A stretch of DNA of 55,248 bases, taken from positions 6,904,906-6,960,153 of the forward strand of contig NC_049984.1 of NCBI RefSeq assembly GCF_000003815.2, read 5' to 3'. Positions 14,782 through 25,500 of the stretch are shown here, piece after piece. The translations under genes were made by a program, and so were the position numbers. Under the pieces are notes generated by a model, which was given only the letters and a program-made list of their open reading frames with translations, was not told the DNA's origin and did no database searches. Source of the DNA: Branchiostoma floridae. Lineage: Eukaryota > Chordata > Leptocardii > Amphioxiformes > Branchiostomatidae. Every line of letters begins with the position of its first letter. Positions within the stretch are counted from its first letter, which is position 1.

Positions 14782-17242
14782 AGGGTAACGTCACATTTCC
14801 AAACCGGGGCCCGGACGGGTTGTTTGTGGAAACGAAAAATAGAAACGTATACACAAAACTAGAAAGGCCGACATTTGCTTGAGAGCAAATACAGCATATT
14901 TCAGCCATCTCCCTCCTCATGTAACAATAGACTGTTCAAAAATCACCCATGTGCAAAAATGGAACACTTCTGTTTAAAATGACTTCTAACTACTAATCAC
15001 ACTTATGAGCAAAAATGAATCTTACAAAACCTCCTTCAAGAATGGACTCTTCTAGTGCACCCCATGTAGAAAGTTAAAATAGACGACTCCAAAAACACTT
15101 CCGCTAAGTAATGGAATTTTGAATCATCAACCGTCCAAAACCATATATGAAAAAAAACCTCTGTGCAAGAATCGACTCTTCCTGTTATATCCCTATGTAA
15201 ATTGGAGCGATCCAAAAATACATCAGCTAAAATAGGACATCGACATAATCAACAAAGTCCACAAAATGAATTTAAAAGAATACCCCCTTCGTCGAAGAAT
15301 GGAATCTCCCAGGACACCCTGTTTAGAATTGCACAATAGTCCAGAAATACTCACAGTACATGGCCTTTTGTATAACATGTATAATAAGCAACCCAGTCCA
15401 AAACTGAATTTTTAAAAAGTCCCCCGTGCATGAATGGACTCTTCCAGATAACACCAGGCTTGCTGATTGGCTGCCGAATCCTCCTCATGTGCAGTCTTCA
15501 GGTGGGGGTCAACTTACATTCAAACAAATGGAATTCGGAATCATCACCCATGTCCAAAACTGAATTTTTTAAAAATCCCCCCTATGTGCAAAAATGGACT
15601 GTCCCAGTAGTAGTCTTATGTTAAGTGGTTCAGTGCAAAAACACTTCCGCTAAAAAAAACATTGGCATTATCACCAAAGTCTAAAAGTAAATTTTAAAAA
15701 ACACCCCCTGTCCAACAATGGACTCTTCCAGCAAAATGAGCTTGCTCATTGGCTGGTCATTAATTGGATTTACCTTGTCCCCCAACCACCTGGATGTCTA
15801 TGGACTAGGTAGGTAGGTAGATAATTGGATCTACCTGGCACACCTGTGGCCCTGACACACCAGAATGACCTAGAGGTCGTTGACCTCGGCACTTCAATCT
15901 CACATATCCAAAACTCTCCCACAAAAACCTCCTTAAGGAGCCATTTTGAAGTGATTTATACCAAATATTACACATGGATCCTTTGAATACGTATCTAGGG
16001 CACCTCTGTCTCAAATTTCAGGTCATTTTGATGTAATACCATGGTACAGGGGGCCAAATTATACAGTTTTGGTCCAAAAGTTGCAATAAAACCTTAATAA
16101 AATCATTCAAGGAGCAGATATGAAAAAAATGAACAAAACACATTTTTGTATTGGCTCACTCTACCTTTGTGCCAAATTTCAGGTCATTCGGTCCAGGAAC
16201 GGCGGAGATGAATCACTTTGAAGATTTGACAGGAGAAAGAAAGAAAGAAAGAAACATTACGAATACTAGAAAGGCCGACATTTGCTTGAGAGCAAATACA
16301 GCATATTTCAGCCATCTCCATCATGCAACAATAGGCCTTGAGGTCGTTGGCCCCTTTGGCCATTGGAAAATGACCAAAAAAATCCCAAATATATCATTTT
16401 AAAGTGGTCCATGCCAAAAATTATACATGGGTCATTTGAATAGATATCTAGAGCACCCCTTTACCAATTTACGGGTCATTAGGTTGTAAATCGAGGGAAC
16501 AGGAGCCAAAAATGTCCAAATTTTGTCAAAAAATGGCCATAAAATCGCAAAATTAAGCATTTTGTTGTACCGTATGGGAAAACTTTTATTGAATTTATGT
16601 GCACATAATTGAAGGGCACTTTTATACCAAATTTCAGATCATTTGGTTGTAAAACGAGGCTACAGGAGCCAAAAATGTCCTTTTTTGGTAAAAAAAATGG
16701 CCAAAAATCGCAAAATTAAGTATTTCGTTGTACCGTATGCCAAAACTGTTATTGAGTCTAGGTGAGCATATGATCAAGGCACCTCTGTACCAAATTTTAT
16801 GTCATTCGGCTGTAATACCAGGGTACAGGAGCCCGAAATATACATAAAAATTGACAAAAACCTCAATAAAATCATTTTAAAGGCAGATATGAAAAAAATG
16901 AAAAAAACACCTGGGGGTATTGGCTTACTCTACCTTTGTGCCAAATTTCAAGTCAATCGGTTAAAAAATGGCGGAGTTGATTCGATTTGAAGATTTGACA
17001 GGAGAAAGAAAGAAAGAAAGAAACATTACGAATACAATATATTTCACCATACCTATGGTATGGCTGAAATATAACAATATATTTCACCATACTATGTATG
17101 GCTGAAATATAAATATAGGCAAATAATGCCCAGACAATTCTCTTTACTTCTTGTGTAGTTTGGTGTTCTTATATCATACTTAACGTTCCCGAAAGCTGCC
17201 CGGCCGGGCCCCGGTTTGGAAATGTGACGAAGGACTTACCCT
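14782..17242. mobile_element. 2.46-kb composite TIR element filled with tandem arrays
   Basis: The outer ends are inverted repeats: AGGGTAA and CGTCACATTTCC followed by AAACCGGGGCCCGG on the left, mirrored at 17199-17242, with six extra bases in the right arm. No clear target duplication is seen. The interior has two direct copies of a segment beginning CTAGAAAGGCCGACATTTGC (14859 and 16267). It also contains a degenerate ~140-bp array with GCAAGAATGGACTCTTCC words (14930-15740), and a degenerate ~150-bp array with CCAAATTTCAGGTCATT words (about 15950-17000). Two GAAAGAAAGAAAGAAACATT tails (16236 and 17005) and a hairpin at 17037-17072 complete it. No transposase or other coding frame is present. 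Confidence 0.65.
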
Positions 17243-19174
17243 CCCTGCTATTGTAGAACATTCGCTTAGCGGTGAGTCTGACCCTCGCCCGCCCACACAA
17301 CAGCGGCAAGGGCAGCCAGTCTTCCGAATAACCAGTTAGTCCCTCCACGAAATGACCGAAGGCAGGCTTAGTATGGTCTTTTGAAAACTCTTTTGCTCAA
17401 CTATCTGATGTAGTGAAGGAGTAACCAGTTTCCTAAAAAGAAGATTTTCCAACTGCATGTATATTAGAGGAACCCATAATCAAGCTTTCAAAGTTCGTCT
17501 GTTGGTACGCACAGATACAGATGCATATGTTGACATCGAAGGTCAGGTATGCTGGCCGCATTGTGCGCGTTCAGACGTAGATTCAGATGTTCAGACATCG
17601 CAGCAAAGCAGTAACCATGCTGTGATTGATCGGCCAACGTCTGTGTTCTCTGTGACTGTGTGTATTATTTGTGTATTGAATGTTGTTAGTGTCATTACTT
17701 TTCAACTCATGAATCAAATATTTTAAAGAACTTGAGCTCCGTGTAATGCAATGTTCAGCTGAGAAATACGATCGAGTCTCTGACGATTTTTAAATTTTCA
17801 ATTTGGCTATCTAATGTCAATCAATAAATAAGATAAAAACTCGCCGACTTTGTGACAGTAGCATCAGGGCCACGTAAATGTCATGACAAGGATAAAAGTA
17901 CCGCGCATGAAGACAGATTATATAGGATACTAGGCAGCACGTAGAAAGCAAGTGCACACATGCGCCAAGGCTGTCGTCTTCCCTTTTACGTTTCCTGTAC
18001 TTTTCCATCTTGTGGTACGACTTATTTGCGTGCATCTATGTATGAGAGACACGAGCGCAAGTCTTCTTTGCCTGGATGAATAAATAATGATCCCAGTGAT
18101 AAGAACACAAAGTGCAGACTTCACAGTAGCTACACAATAAAAGAGTGGCGAGGAGCATCTCCAATCAGAAGTCAGAAGTTACCGTGCAGAAATCCACATT
18201 TTCATCCTGCATGGAACATTCACGTAACGTACGGGAAGGGGATAATCCTCTAACTCGTGGCAGAACGATTCGAGATGAAGAAGAAAAGGAACCGCCAGAT
18301 GAGCGACTTAACGAATAATTGATTACTGGGCAGTTGTTAAATCCGTGAGGGAAAACCGCCCTTTTGTGAATCGCAGAGATAGCTTTGTTGGTGAGATGTT
18401 TCACGTAACTGTGGGCAGTTTTTTTTTACTTTGCGGATAGCCACCAGAAGGAAAACTATCGTCCATCACGAGATCTCAAGAATCAAGCGTCTTATAAATG
18501 ATTCAATAGTCTAACTTCAGTGTCCTTCAGTGACGTAAAACTTTGTGCAGTTTCTGACTCCGCATACGATGTCTTTGTTCTCGGTCTGTGCGATGGTGTG
18601 TGTTCGTAGATGTTTGAATCACATGTCAGAAGCCTGAGTAACAAAAGTCAGAGAGGGTTGGATCCTGGCACATTCTGTGCGCTACTGGTACACGCTACAG
18701 TCTTTAGACCTAGTTGACTGTACCTGAGAATTTCTCCTACAATGAACCTCTGTGCACTGCACTGCTCTCCATCTTATCATTACCAATGAAAGGTCAACAA
18801 AAGTGGTAGGAGATCACCGTCAATTTTCATTCCCCTTTCACCTGAAGTAGTGAACTTTCAGTCCTCCTATAGCCTGATTAAATCTCGCTTAAAGCGGTCC
18901 ACCCAACCACCGCCCCCCTAGAGCCTCTGCGGGGAGGGGCCAGTTACAGCAGATTTTGTGCCACACAAAGCACGTCCCTGCAATGTCAAGAACCACCCTC
19001 AACCATTAATATCAGGCATTTCTGTTGTAAAGCATAAATATTGATACAAGTTCTACAGAGAACGAATTTTTTATATCTGTATGGGTACATATATGGTCAA
19101 CCTAAACGTTTTTTTTTCGCTCTGAGTCGCAATACATACACGCGAAAGATGATTCTCCGGTGATACCACAGGTG
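17243..19174. other. intergenic stretch, nothing specific seen
   Basis: No exon with credible splice borders, RNA gene or clear repeat was found. Open frames are short and without protein-like composition. Confidence 0.45.
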
Positions 19175-19409
19175 TACGAGGGGTGATCAATAAGTTCTCG
19201 ACCCACACATGTCTGATCACAATTCACCCTTGATTTTCTCGCCACTTTCCTTCTGATCTTAGAAAAACAATGCCTGGAAAATAATGATTGCAATGATTTG
19301 AAATTTGAGGATATTGATGAAAGGCTTCATAATATGAAGTTGTGCCTCGAAATTTGAGTTGTGCGTATTATTTCTGGGTGAGGCCGGGAACTTATTGATC
19401 ACCCTCGTA
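19175..19409. mobile_element. mariner-type MITE with TA target site
   Basis: Inverted ends are CGAGGGGTGATCAATAAGTT on the left and the complement of CGAGGGTGATCAATAAGTT on the right, each bordered by TA. The 235-bp interior has no coding sequence. TA duplication plus a CGAGGGT terminus is typical of Tc1/mariner relatives in invertebrates. Confidence 0.9.
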
Positions 19410-19446
19410 TTTGGATGATAAAGTGATGAACGATGATGGTACAAGG

Positions 19447-19808
19447 CAGTGTTGTAGCCAGCCTGAAATCATTTTCAGTCCCCTTGATTTTGAATGGGAA
19501 TCCTATCGAGCACCGAAGGCATGGCGTGACGTTGCGCGTCATTTCTAGAGGGTCTGGGTCCAGAAAATTTTAAAATCAAGACCCTTTGAAACACTATTTC
19601 CTGCATTTTGAGGTGCAAATCTTGCTTGTAGACTAAGCTGTTCAATGGCATCTGTTTTGAAGAAGAACACATGGGTTTCAGTTTTTTTATATCTTTGCAT
19701 ATCAATTTTTGTCTGTCCTAGGGGACGGAATGGGGAAAACTTTATATTCAGTCCCCAGCTGCAAAATTCCTTCAAAGGACTGACGGACAGGTGCTGGCTA
19801 CAACCCTG
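19447..19808. mobile_element. hAT-type MITE with perfect 8-bp target duplication
   Basis: The ends are CAGTGTTGTAGCCAGC and the complement of CAGGGTTGTAGCCAGC. They are flanked by identical GTACAAGG octamers at 19439-19446 and 19809-19816. An 8-bp duplication with CAGNGTTG ends is diagnostic of hAT elements. The 362-bp interior (minus strand) carries the tract with GGAAATAGTGTTTCAAAGGG that is also found three times in the 1308-3548 element. No transposase remains. Confidence 0.92.
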
Positions 19809-19816
19809 GTACAAGG

Positions 19817-20800
19817 TGAAACTGTTGGTGCAGGTCGGCGTGACTAACGGCCTTTCGATCGAGTAATGATCATAATTTTCAGAAACAGAGAGGGAACAAG
19901 TGTCGGCGTGGGTAGCAGAGATATCGCACCTGCTTTCAGACTTCTTCTATAAACACACACTTACAAACTTGCCCTTCTCAAAGGAGCGACCGTCCACCGT
20001 CATAAACACGCGAAGGAACATCCAGGAATAAAATCCACCCGATTCAACACCGACAACTACAACATTAGCCTTTGTAGATCAGTACAGTGGAACGACTTCA
20101 CGAATCTTACAGGAGCTATCATTGCCCCAACATGATCATTTTGTACCCAGGATATATCCTTAATCATCAAACAACGTTCAAAGAGTTTGAAAGAGTGTCA
20201 TGAACAAGGATCGGTACGCACCACGGTAGCAAACAGCTTTCGTTGTAATGCGTCGTTATCAATTATCGACCGATTTATGCAAAACGCAATCTTTGAACCG
20301 CCCAAAAGTACAAGCCATGGGAAGAAATATCAGTTCTTGTTTTAAGAAGAACAATGCATGGTTTGTAACATTTTCTCTACCTATCTAATACCGTGTGACC
20401 ATATATTTGATAAAGAATTGTTCATGAGAACTGGCTTTTGCCATGCATAACATTATAATGTATTTTAGTAGTGTTTGTTTGTCATCAACTGTTCAGAAAG
20501 CGTCGCTCTGAAGCCAATATAAAGCCATGTCATGCAACACCCCACCCTTACGAGCTTGACATGATATTTTCCACAGAAATATGTCCGGTGTTTTTACGAT
20601 CATCACGAATCTGTTTTAAAAATGACAGGGTAGATTTAAGCGCGACATTGTTGATTTTGAATCGGACGGCCTCCTGGCGATCGGGATTTACCGCTGGAGC
20701 TCTTCGACTGTGTTACAGGGTGACTTTATCGTCCTGTCTGCAAATAAAGATAAACACACCCATGTGAACCCATCAATACTTTGTTGCAAGTACCCGTCCA
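19817..20800. other. intergenic stretch, nothing specific seen
   Basis: Short open frames only, with no splice-bounded exon or repeat structure recognised. Confidence 0.4.
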
Positions 20801-20805
20801 AACTT

Positions 20806-21084
20806 TTAAAATGACAGTTTTTGATACCGTCCTGACGTTATATATATATGGTCAATATTGACCATGGTAAAATCCTGATTGATGTCAGCCCTACAGCGTC
20901 GGCTGTGGCCAAATAGTCCTATACGAGAATGACAGTCTCTGCCACATGGGGCACATCTGTAAGCTGACTCTGTTGTAAAGTTCTTAACGTATAACGTCTT
21001 CAACATCGTACCTGATTTGCTGAGTAGCACAGGAAGATCTTCTGTCTTCATAGCAACAGTGCTACAAATAGTATCACTCCACAC
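20806..21084 (-). pseudogene. LINE 3' fragment: C-terminal zinc-knuckle of a reverse transcriptase ORF
   Basis: The minus-strand open frame includes YRCAPCGRDCHSRIGLFGHS followed by RRC. A C-x2-C-GR-x-C-x-SRIGL-x2-H-x3-R-x-C signature is found at the extreme C terminus of many invertebrate non-LTR retrotransposon polyproteins, just after the reverse transcriptase. The rest of the polymerase is not visible upstream, so this is a 5'-truncated dead copy. Exact clade cannot be assigned. Confidence 0.6.
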
Positions 21085-22580
21085 ACATGGGGCTGATGTC
21101 TGACAAAAGATTCCTGATGATCTACATAATGGTGAGCTTGGAGACGCTGAGCTAAGAGAGTGCGTAAGCTTGAATGCATCTCAAGCGTAAATACACAAAA
21201 CACAGTCTTCTTCTTCTCTCGGATCAAAAGTACTGTCCATAATGACCACTCAAAGAACTATAACAGATAGGTGGTAGATAAAGATATGCTTGAGTCAACG
21301 GGAAAATAATGTAAGGGACCATTGAATAGTGGCCACAGCGGCCAGATGGTCAGTAGTACAGAATTGACAACTCAAGAACGGAAAAGATTCAGACAATGAC
21401 AGTTGCCATGAGAATTGCACATGAATGTGAACCAGAGTATGTCTATAACGTACAATGACGTTCAGCAACATTAACATTAAGGGTGTTGTCTATAACACTA
21501 TCATCATCATTGTCTGTAACACTATAAGGAAGTTTATTGGCAGTAACGTCGGCAGGGCAGTGGGTATGAATGGTATGGCAAGAGTTATCTGGGGGCGTTT
21601 TATTTCCTTGACTTTCAAACATTAATGACCATAAAACTTTGTAATGTATAGCCATGAATAAACGGTATCTATGAGCTATTGCCCCACCTGAGCCCATGGT
21701 TATAGATAAAAGACCAAGCCCTTCGACAACCTTGAACGTCATGCTTGGTGTACTCTGGACACTCATTTGCCCAGCGTGATGCGATCTCTTCCGTTGAATT
21801 ATGGTGTGAGAGGGACTAGTTTAACGTCGTTATTCCCGCCCTGTCAGTAATAGGGTACAAACACGATGTAGTTATGCACAATCTAAGAGGCCCAGGCCGA
21901 CTTGTGCAGGTCGAGAAGCTAACAATTAATTACCGCCCACGCTCGATTACTGAAAGGGCACCGCCTCATTCAACATTCAGCAGAGGAGAAAACGGTTTAC
22001 GTCCCACCCAAACAAGCGTACTTCGACAGTACGTATCATAAGGTCGTGTTTACGTATGTAAAGATCATCAGTCTCCAAAAGTTGTGTCAGAAAAGATATC
22101 GTATACAACGAACGCAATTCTGATGCAACGTTGATCAAACATCCAACCAAACCCATGGTGAATTCTATTGTAACTACGACACAACAACGCAGATAACAGA
22201 TGGCAACCGTGGTTCCATGCTGGCCAAGAGTTAAAAGGTGTCTAGTTATTGTTGACAGTTGACTTGAGCAAGTATTCATACATACGAACAATCCACCAGG
22301 CAGACTGATCGCCCGGCGTTCCGTTTATGGGCATCTCCAAACAAGTGTATACAGTACAGAGGCCTTGACACAGTATTAGGGAGGATCAGCCTCCTTGTCT
22401 GTAAAGCTGTATACTGATTTAACGATAGACAAAATGCCGTAAACAAGCTGTAGGTTAATTAACGACTTCAATCAGGGCACTGCAGATTTTAAAACAGGGC
22501 CTGATATATCTTACCTTCTGCACAATACATACCTGCACTGGTGCAGTTAGCCTTCAAAACTACCGGTATTATTATAATTT
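21085..22580. other. intergenic stretch, nothing specific seen
   Basis: No convincing exon or repeat array was found. Part of it nearest 21085 may be decayed LINE sequence. Confidence 0.35.
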
Positions 22581-22586
22581 CTAGTG

Positions 22587-22715
22587 ACGCTGAAGAAGAG
22601 TGATGGATGTCACTCGAAACGTCCGGAAGTAAATATCCATTTCTTATCCAGTTGTAGAGATTGAATTGTATTTGATTATTTTTGACCTGGATGTCTAACC
22701 TTCATAAACGTGCCG
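22587..22715 (+). repeat. retroelement-tail repeat with conserved hairpin motif
   Basis: The segment GACGCTGAAGAA, stem GAGTGA/TCACTC, then GAAACGTC folds into a hairpin with an internal CTGAAGAA/GAAA loop closed by GACG/CGTC. It is followed by TTATCCAGTTG and ACCTGGATGTCTAACCTTCA. The hairpin core resembles that of Penelope-like and related retroelement ends; decayed copies are at 10140-10190 and, with a different downstream tail, 49985-50035 (minus). Confidence 0.6.
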
Positions 22716-23272
22716 ATATAATTGAACCACACAGTTTATTTCTGTTTACCTTTACCAGAATACAGCTTTTCAGAGAGGCCCTGAGGATCCCTGAGTACCA
22801 GCACAGCAAACAAAGATCCGAATACCGCTACCACCTCCATTGCTGGTTAGGTGTAAGTAGTGTAATCGGATATCCCTGCCCAACTCCAACTTAGCCTGCA
22901 ATGTCTTACAGATGCGGGAGGTATTTCGAGCCCGGCAATCAATCTGGTAGACACAAATCTGACCGAGAGTAACCGGCCCAATCAAGCATATTTGGGAAGG
23001 ACGTGAAAGCAATTTGTGAATATTCCGTGTCGTTGCCCTGCCGTATTTTACGATATCTAAAACATAAGAACATACAATCAGTAAACACAGCATGCCCATC
23101 CATCTATAACCACAACTTACTTAAATTATCATTGTTACCAAAATGTAGTATATCAATAAGGCAATCAAAGATGACAGAAATGTAGACAGGCAGACACATA
23201 CACGCACAGATGAAGGATTCTTTTGAAAAAAAGAGGTGGGGACCAACAAAAAGCAAACACAAACACAAACAG

Positions 23273-23500
<228 letters not shown>

Positions 23501-24116
23501 CCAAATACAGACACACGCACACATAAAATATATATGCATACATACAGGCCAAGACCAATACTTCATTCCCCTGGGGTAAATGACATCAGCCATTCCCCTT
23601 GACGAGCTTCAAAAGAAAGAGCACAGAGACTTTTCTTTAAGATACTTTTCTAAAGAAAAGTTTCCTTTTGTCGTGTTTGAAAGTGTGAATAATCGAATGG
23701 TGCGATTTACTAGCTTTAGATTTCGTCCTGAGCTCTAAGAAGTTCCGGGTTTCCCAGAAAAGGTTCTTGAGGAGTCCACTTCAGTGAGTATAAGTAGACT
23801 CGAGTCTATTCTGAGGATTCCCTTAATAGTCTTACACAACACGTCTTACATAAAAGCCGTTTCACAGGCGAAGTCAAGAGATAAGCATGGCCAGATACTA
23901 TCAAAGTTCAGCCCCTCTTTGTAGGCCGACGAGCTGGAACAACCGTAGGTATGTATAATACAATTGCTAACAGGTCAGCAAGCCTGAAAACAGAGAGAAA
24001 ACTCTCCCTCTCACGCAGGTGATTACTCATAATGTGAAACCACGGCGCTTTTTAAAGGAAAACTCAGGACGTATTTTTTGGCCCCTTCTCTTTCTCTCTT
24101 CTCTGTGCATGTTTGT

Positions 24117-24174
24117 GAGAGTGAGTGAGTAAGCGAGCGAGTCAGTGAGTGGGTGAGTGAGTGAGCGAGCATGT
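24117..24174 (+). repeat. GAGT/GAGC tetranucleotide repeat
   Basis: About thirteen imperfect GAGT and GAGC units lie in tandem. Non-coding. Confidence 0.85.
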
Positions 24175-24689
24175 AAGAGTGAGCTAGAGGTAGAAAGACA
24201 GAGAGACAGACAGATAGAGCCAGAAGATAGACAGAAGCACTGTCCATTGAAATATTTTACAAGAGACACTTCACTTCCTTTAACCTGATTGATGGTAGCA
24301 GAGATTGTTTGCACAGCTGGCTCCCCTCATCACTGTCAACAGTACGCAACTCATGGGGTACCGAACTTTTTTTTACCACGTGTAATCATTCTGTTCAAAC
24401 ACTTGTTAAAACTCCATTTCTCCTCAGCCCCTCTGTGATTGCCACGCCGGCTTGTGGTCCTGCCCACGCGAAGCATTATTCCGCTCGGCTCCTCCCACTT
24501 ACGGGTGGGAATGTTTGATTTCGCACCGGTGGTTCCCGTCAGCTCCGCTTCTTGATGAAGAGTCGTGACAGTGGAGACCCAGACCCCCTCTGCGAGCGAT
24601 CCGCCGCAGGTGTCACAACCAGCGCTGCGAAACATCCTGCCTGACAACATCGTCAAGTGGTACGGACGGCATGGCACGGGCGGTTAACA

Positions 24690-25360
24690 ACACATGACGC
24701 TTCAGCACTAAGGAGAGTAACAGTACGTCTTGAGAGGAGCAGGAGGCGGACACGGTAGGGACTCGCGCGCTCTCCCCGCGCTCTCCCCGCGCCCTCAATT
24801 AGTGTCGTTTCACGGTAGAACGCGTTTCGTATTCCGTCGGCGACGGCATTTCTTTCATTGGGAGTTTTCTTTTCGTAAGTTTGATCGAGGGATGTCGTAT
24901 AGACATCTGTTATACTTTTATCGCAGCGTCGTGTAAGTAGACGGCGCACCTTCGGTACATGGTCGTCTCTTGAACAGAATTGTCTCAGTCAGTTGAACTG
25001 GTTGTAGTTTGTTATCTGTTTGATTATTTGTTTAGGTGCTTGTTTGCGTTTCTTTGCCGCTCAACCTCTCATGACAGTCTATTCGCACGAGTTTGTGCCT
25101 GGTACAACTTTGCTCTTCTGTGCAAGCCATACATTATTTTATTTCACGAACACGTATCTTCTGTTTGGGAAAGGTAAAAAAAACACAGTTTTTAGTATCT
25201 GTTGGTTAAGCTACCTCTCCATTTGCAGATTTGCAGTGGACACCACCGTCTGTTTTAACATTTGACAACCGCGACTCTCCCCGACTATCGCCGACTTCGC
25301 CTGACGGGACGTCCTAAGCTAGCGTGTCCGACACTACGGCTCCTCCGGACCGCGCCTCAG
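24690..25360 (+). promoter_or_regulatory. probable promoter and 5' UTR exon of the small gene at 25.5-27.8 kb
   Basis: The sequence turns GC- and CpG-rich from about 24720 (CTCCCCGCGCTCTCCCCGCG) and again at 25265-25360. A strong donor, CTCAG|GTATGT, lies at 25360/25361. A plausible acceptor, TTTAGTACAG|, precedes 25487, giving a short 126-bp intron in front of the ATG at 25501. The start site within this interval cannot be fixed from sequence. Confidence 0.4.
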
Positions 25361-25500
25361 GTATGTCACGAGTTCGGATCTCCTCTTTATCTCAACCGTT
25401 AAATAGCCTTCAGCGTCCCGACTTTGATGACTTAAGATATTATCGAAACCATCTTCATTTGGGTTAAGAGGTTTAGTTTAGTACAGGTGGTGGAAGAGAT

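Noticed and set aside
22587-22622. Active hammerhead ribozyme
   Set aside because: The core resembles CUGANGA-stem-GAAA, but there is an extra A between the core and stem II, and no clear stem I/III with a cleavage triplet. Kept only as a structural motif worth testing.
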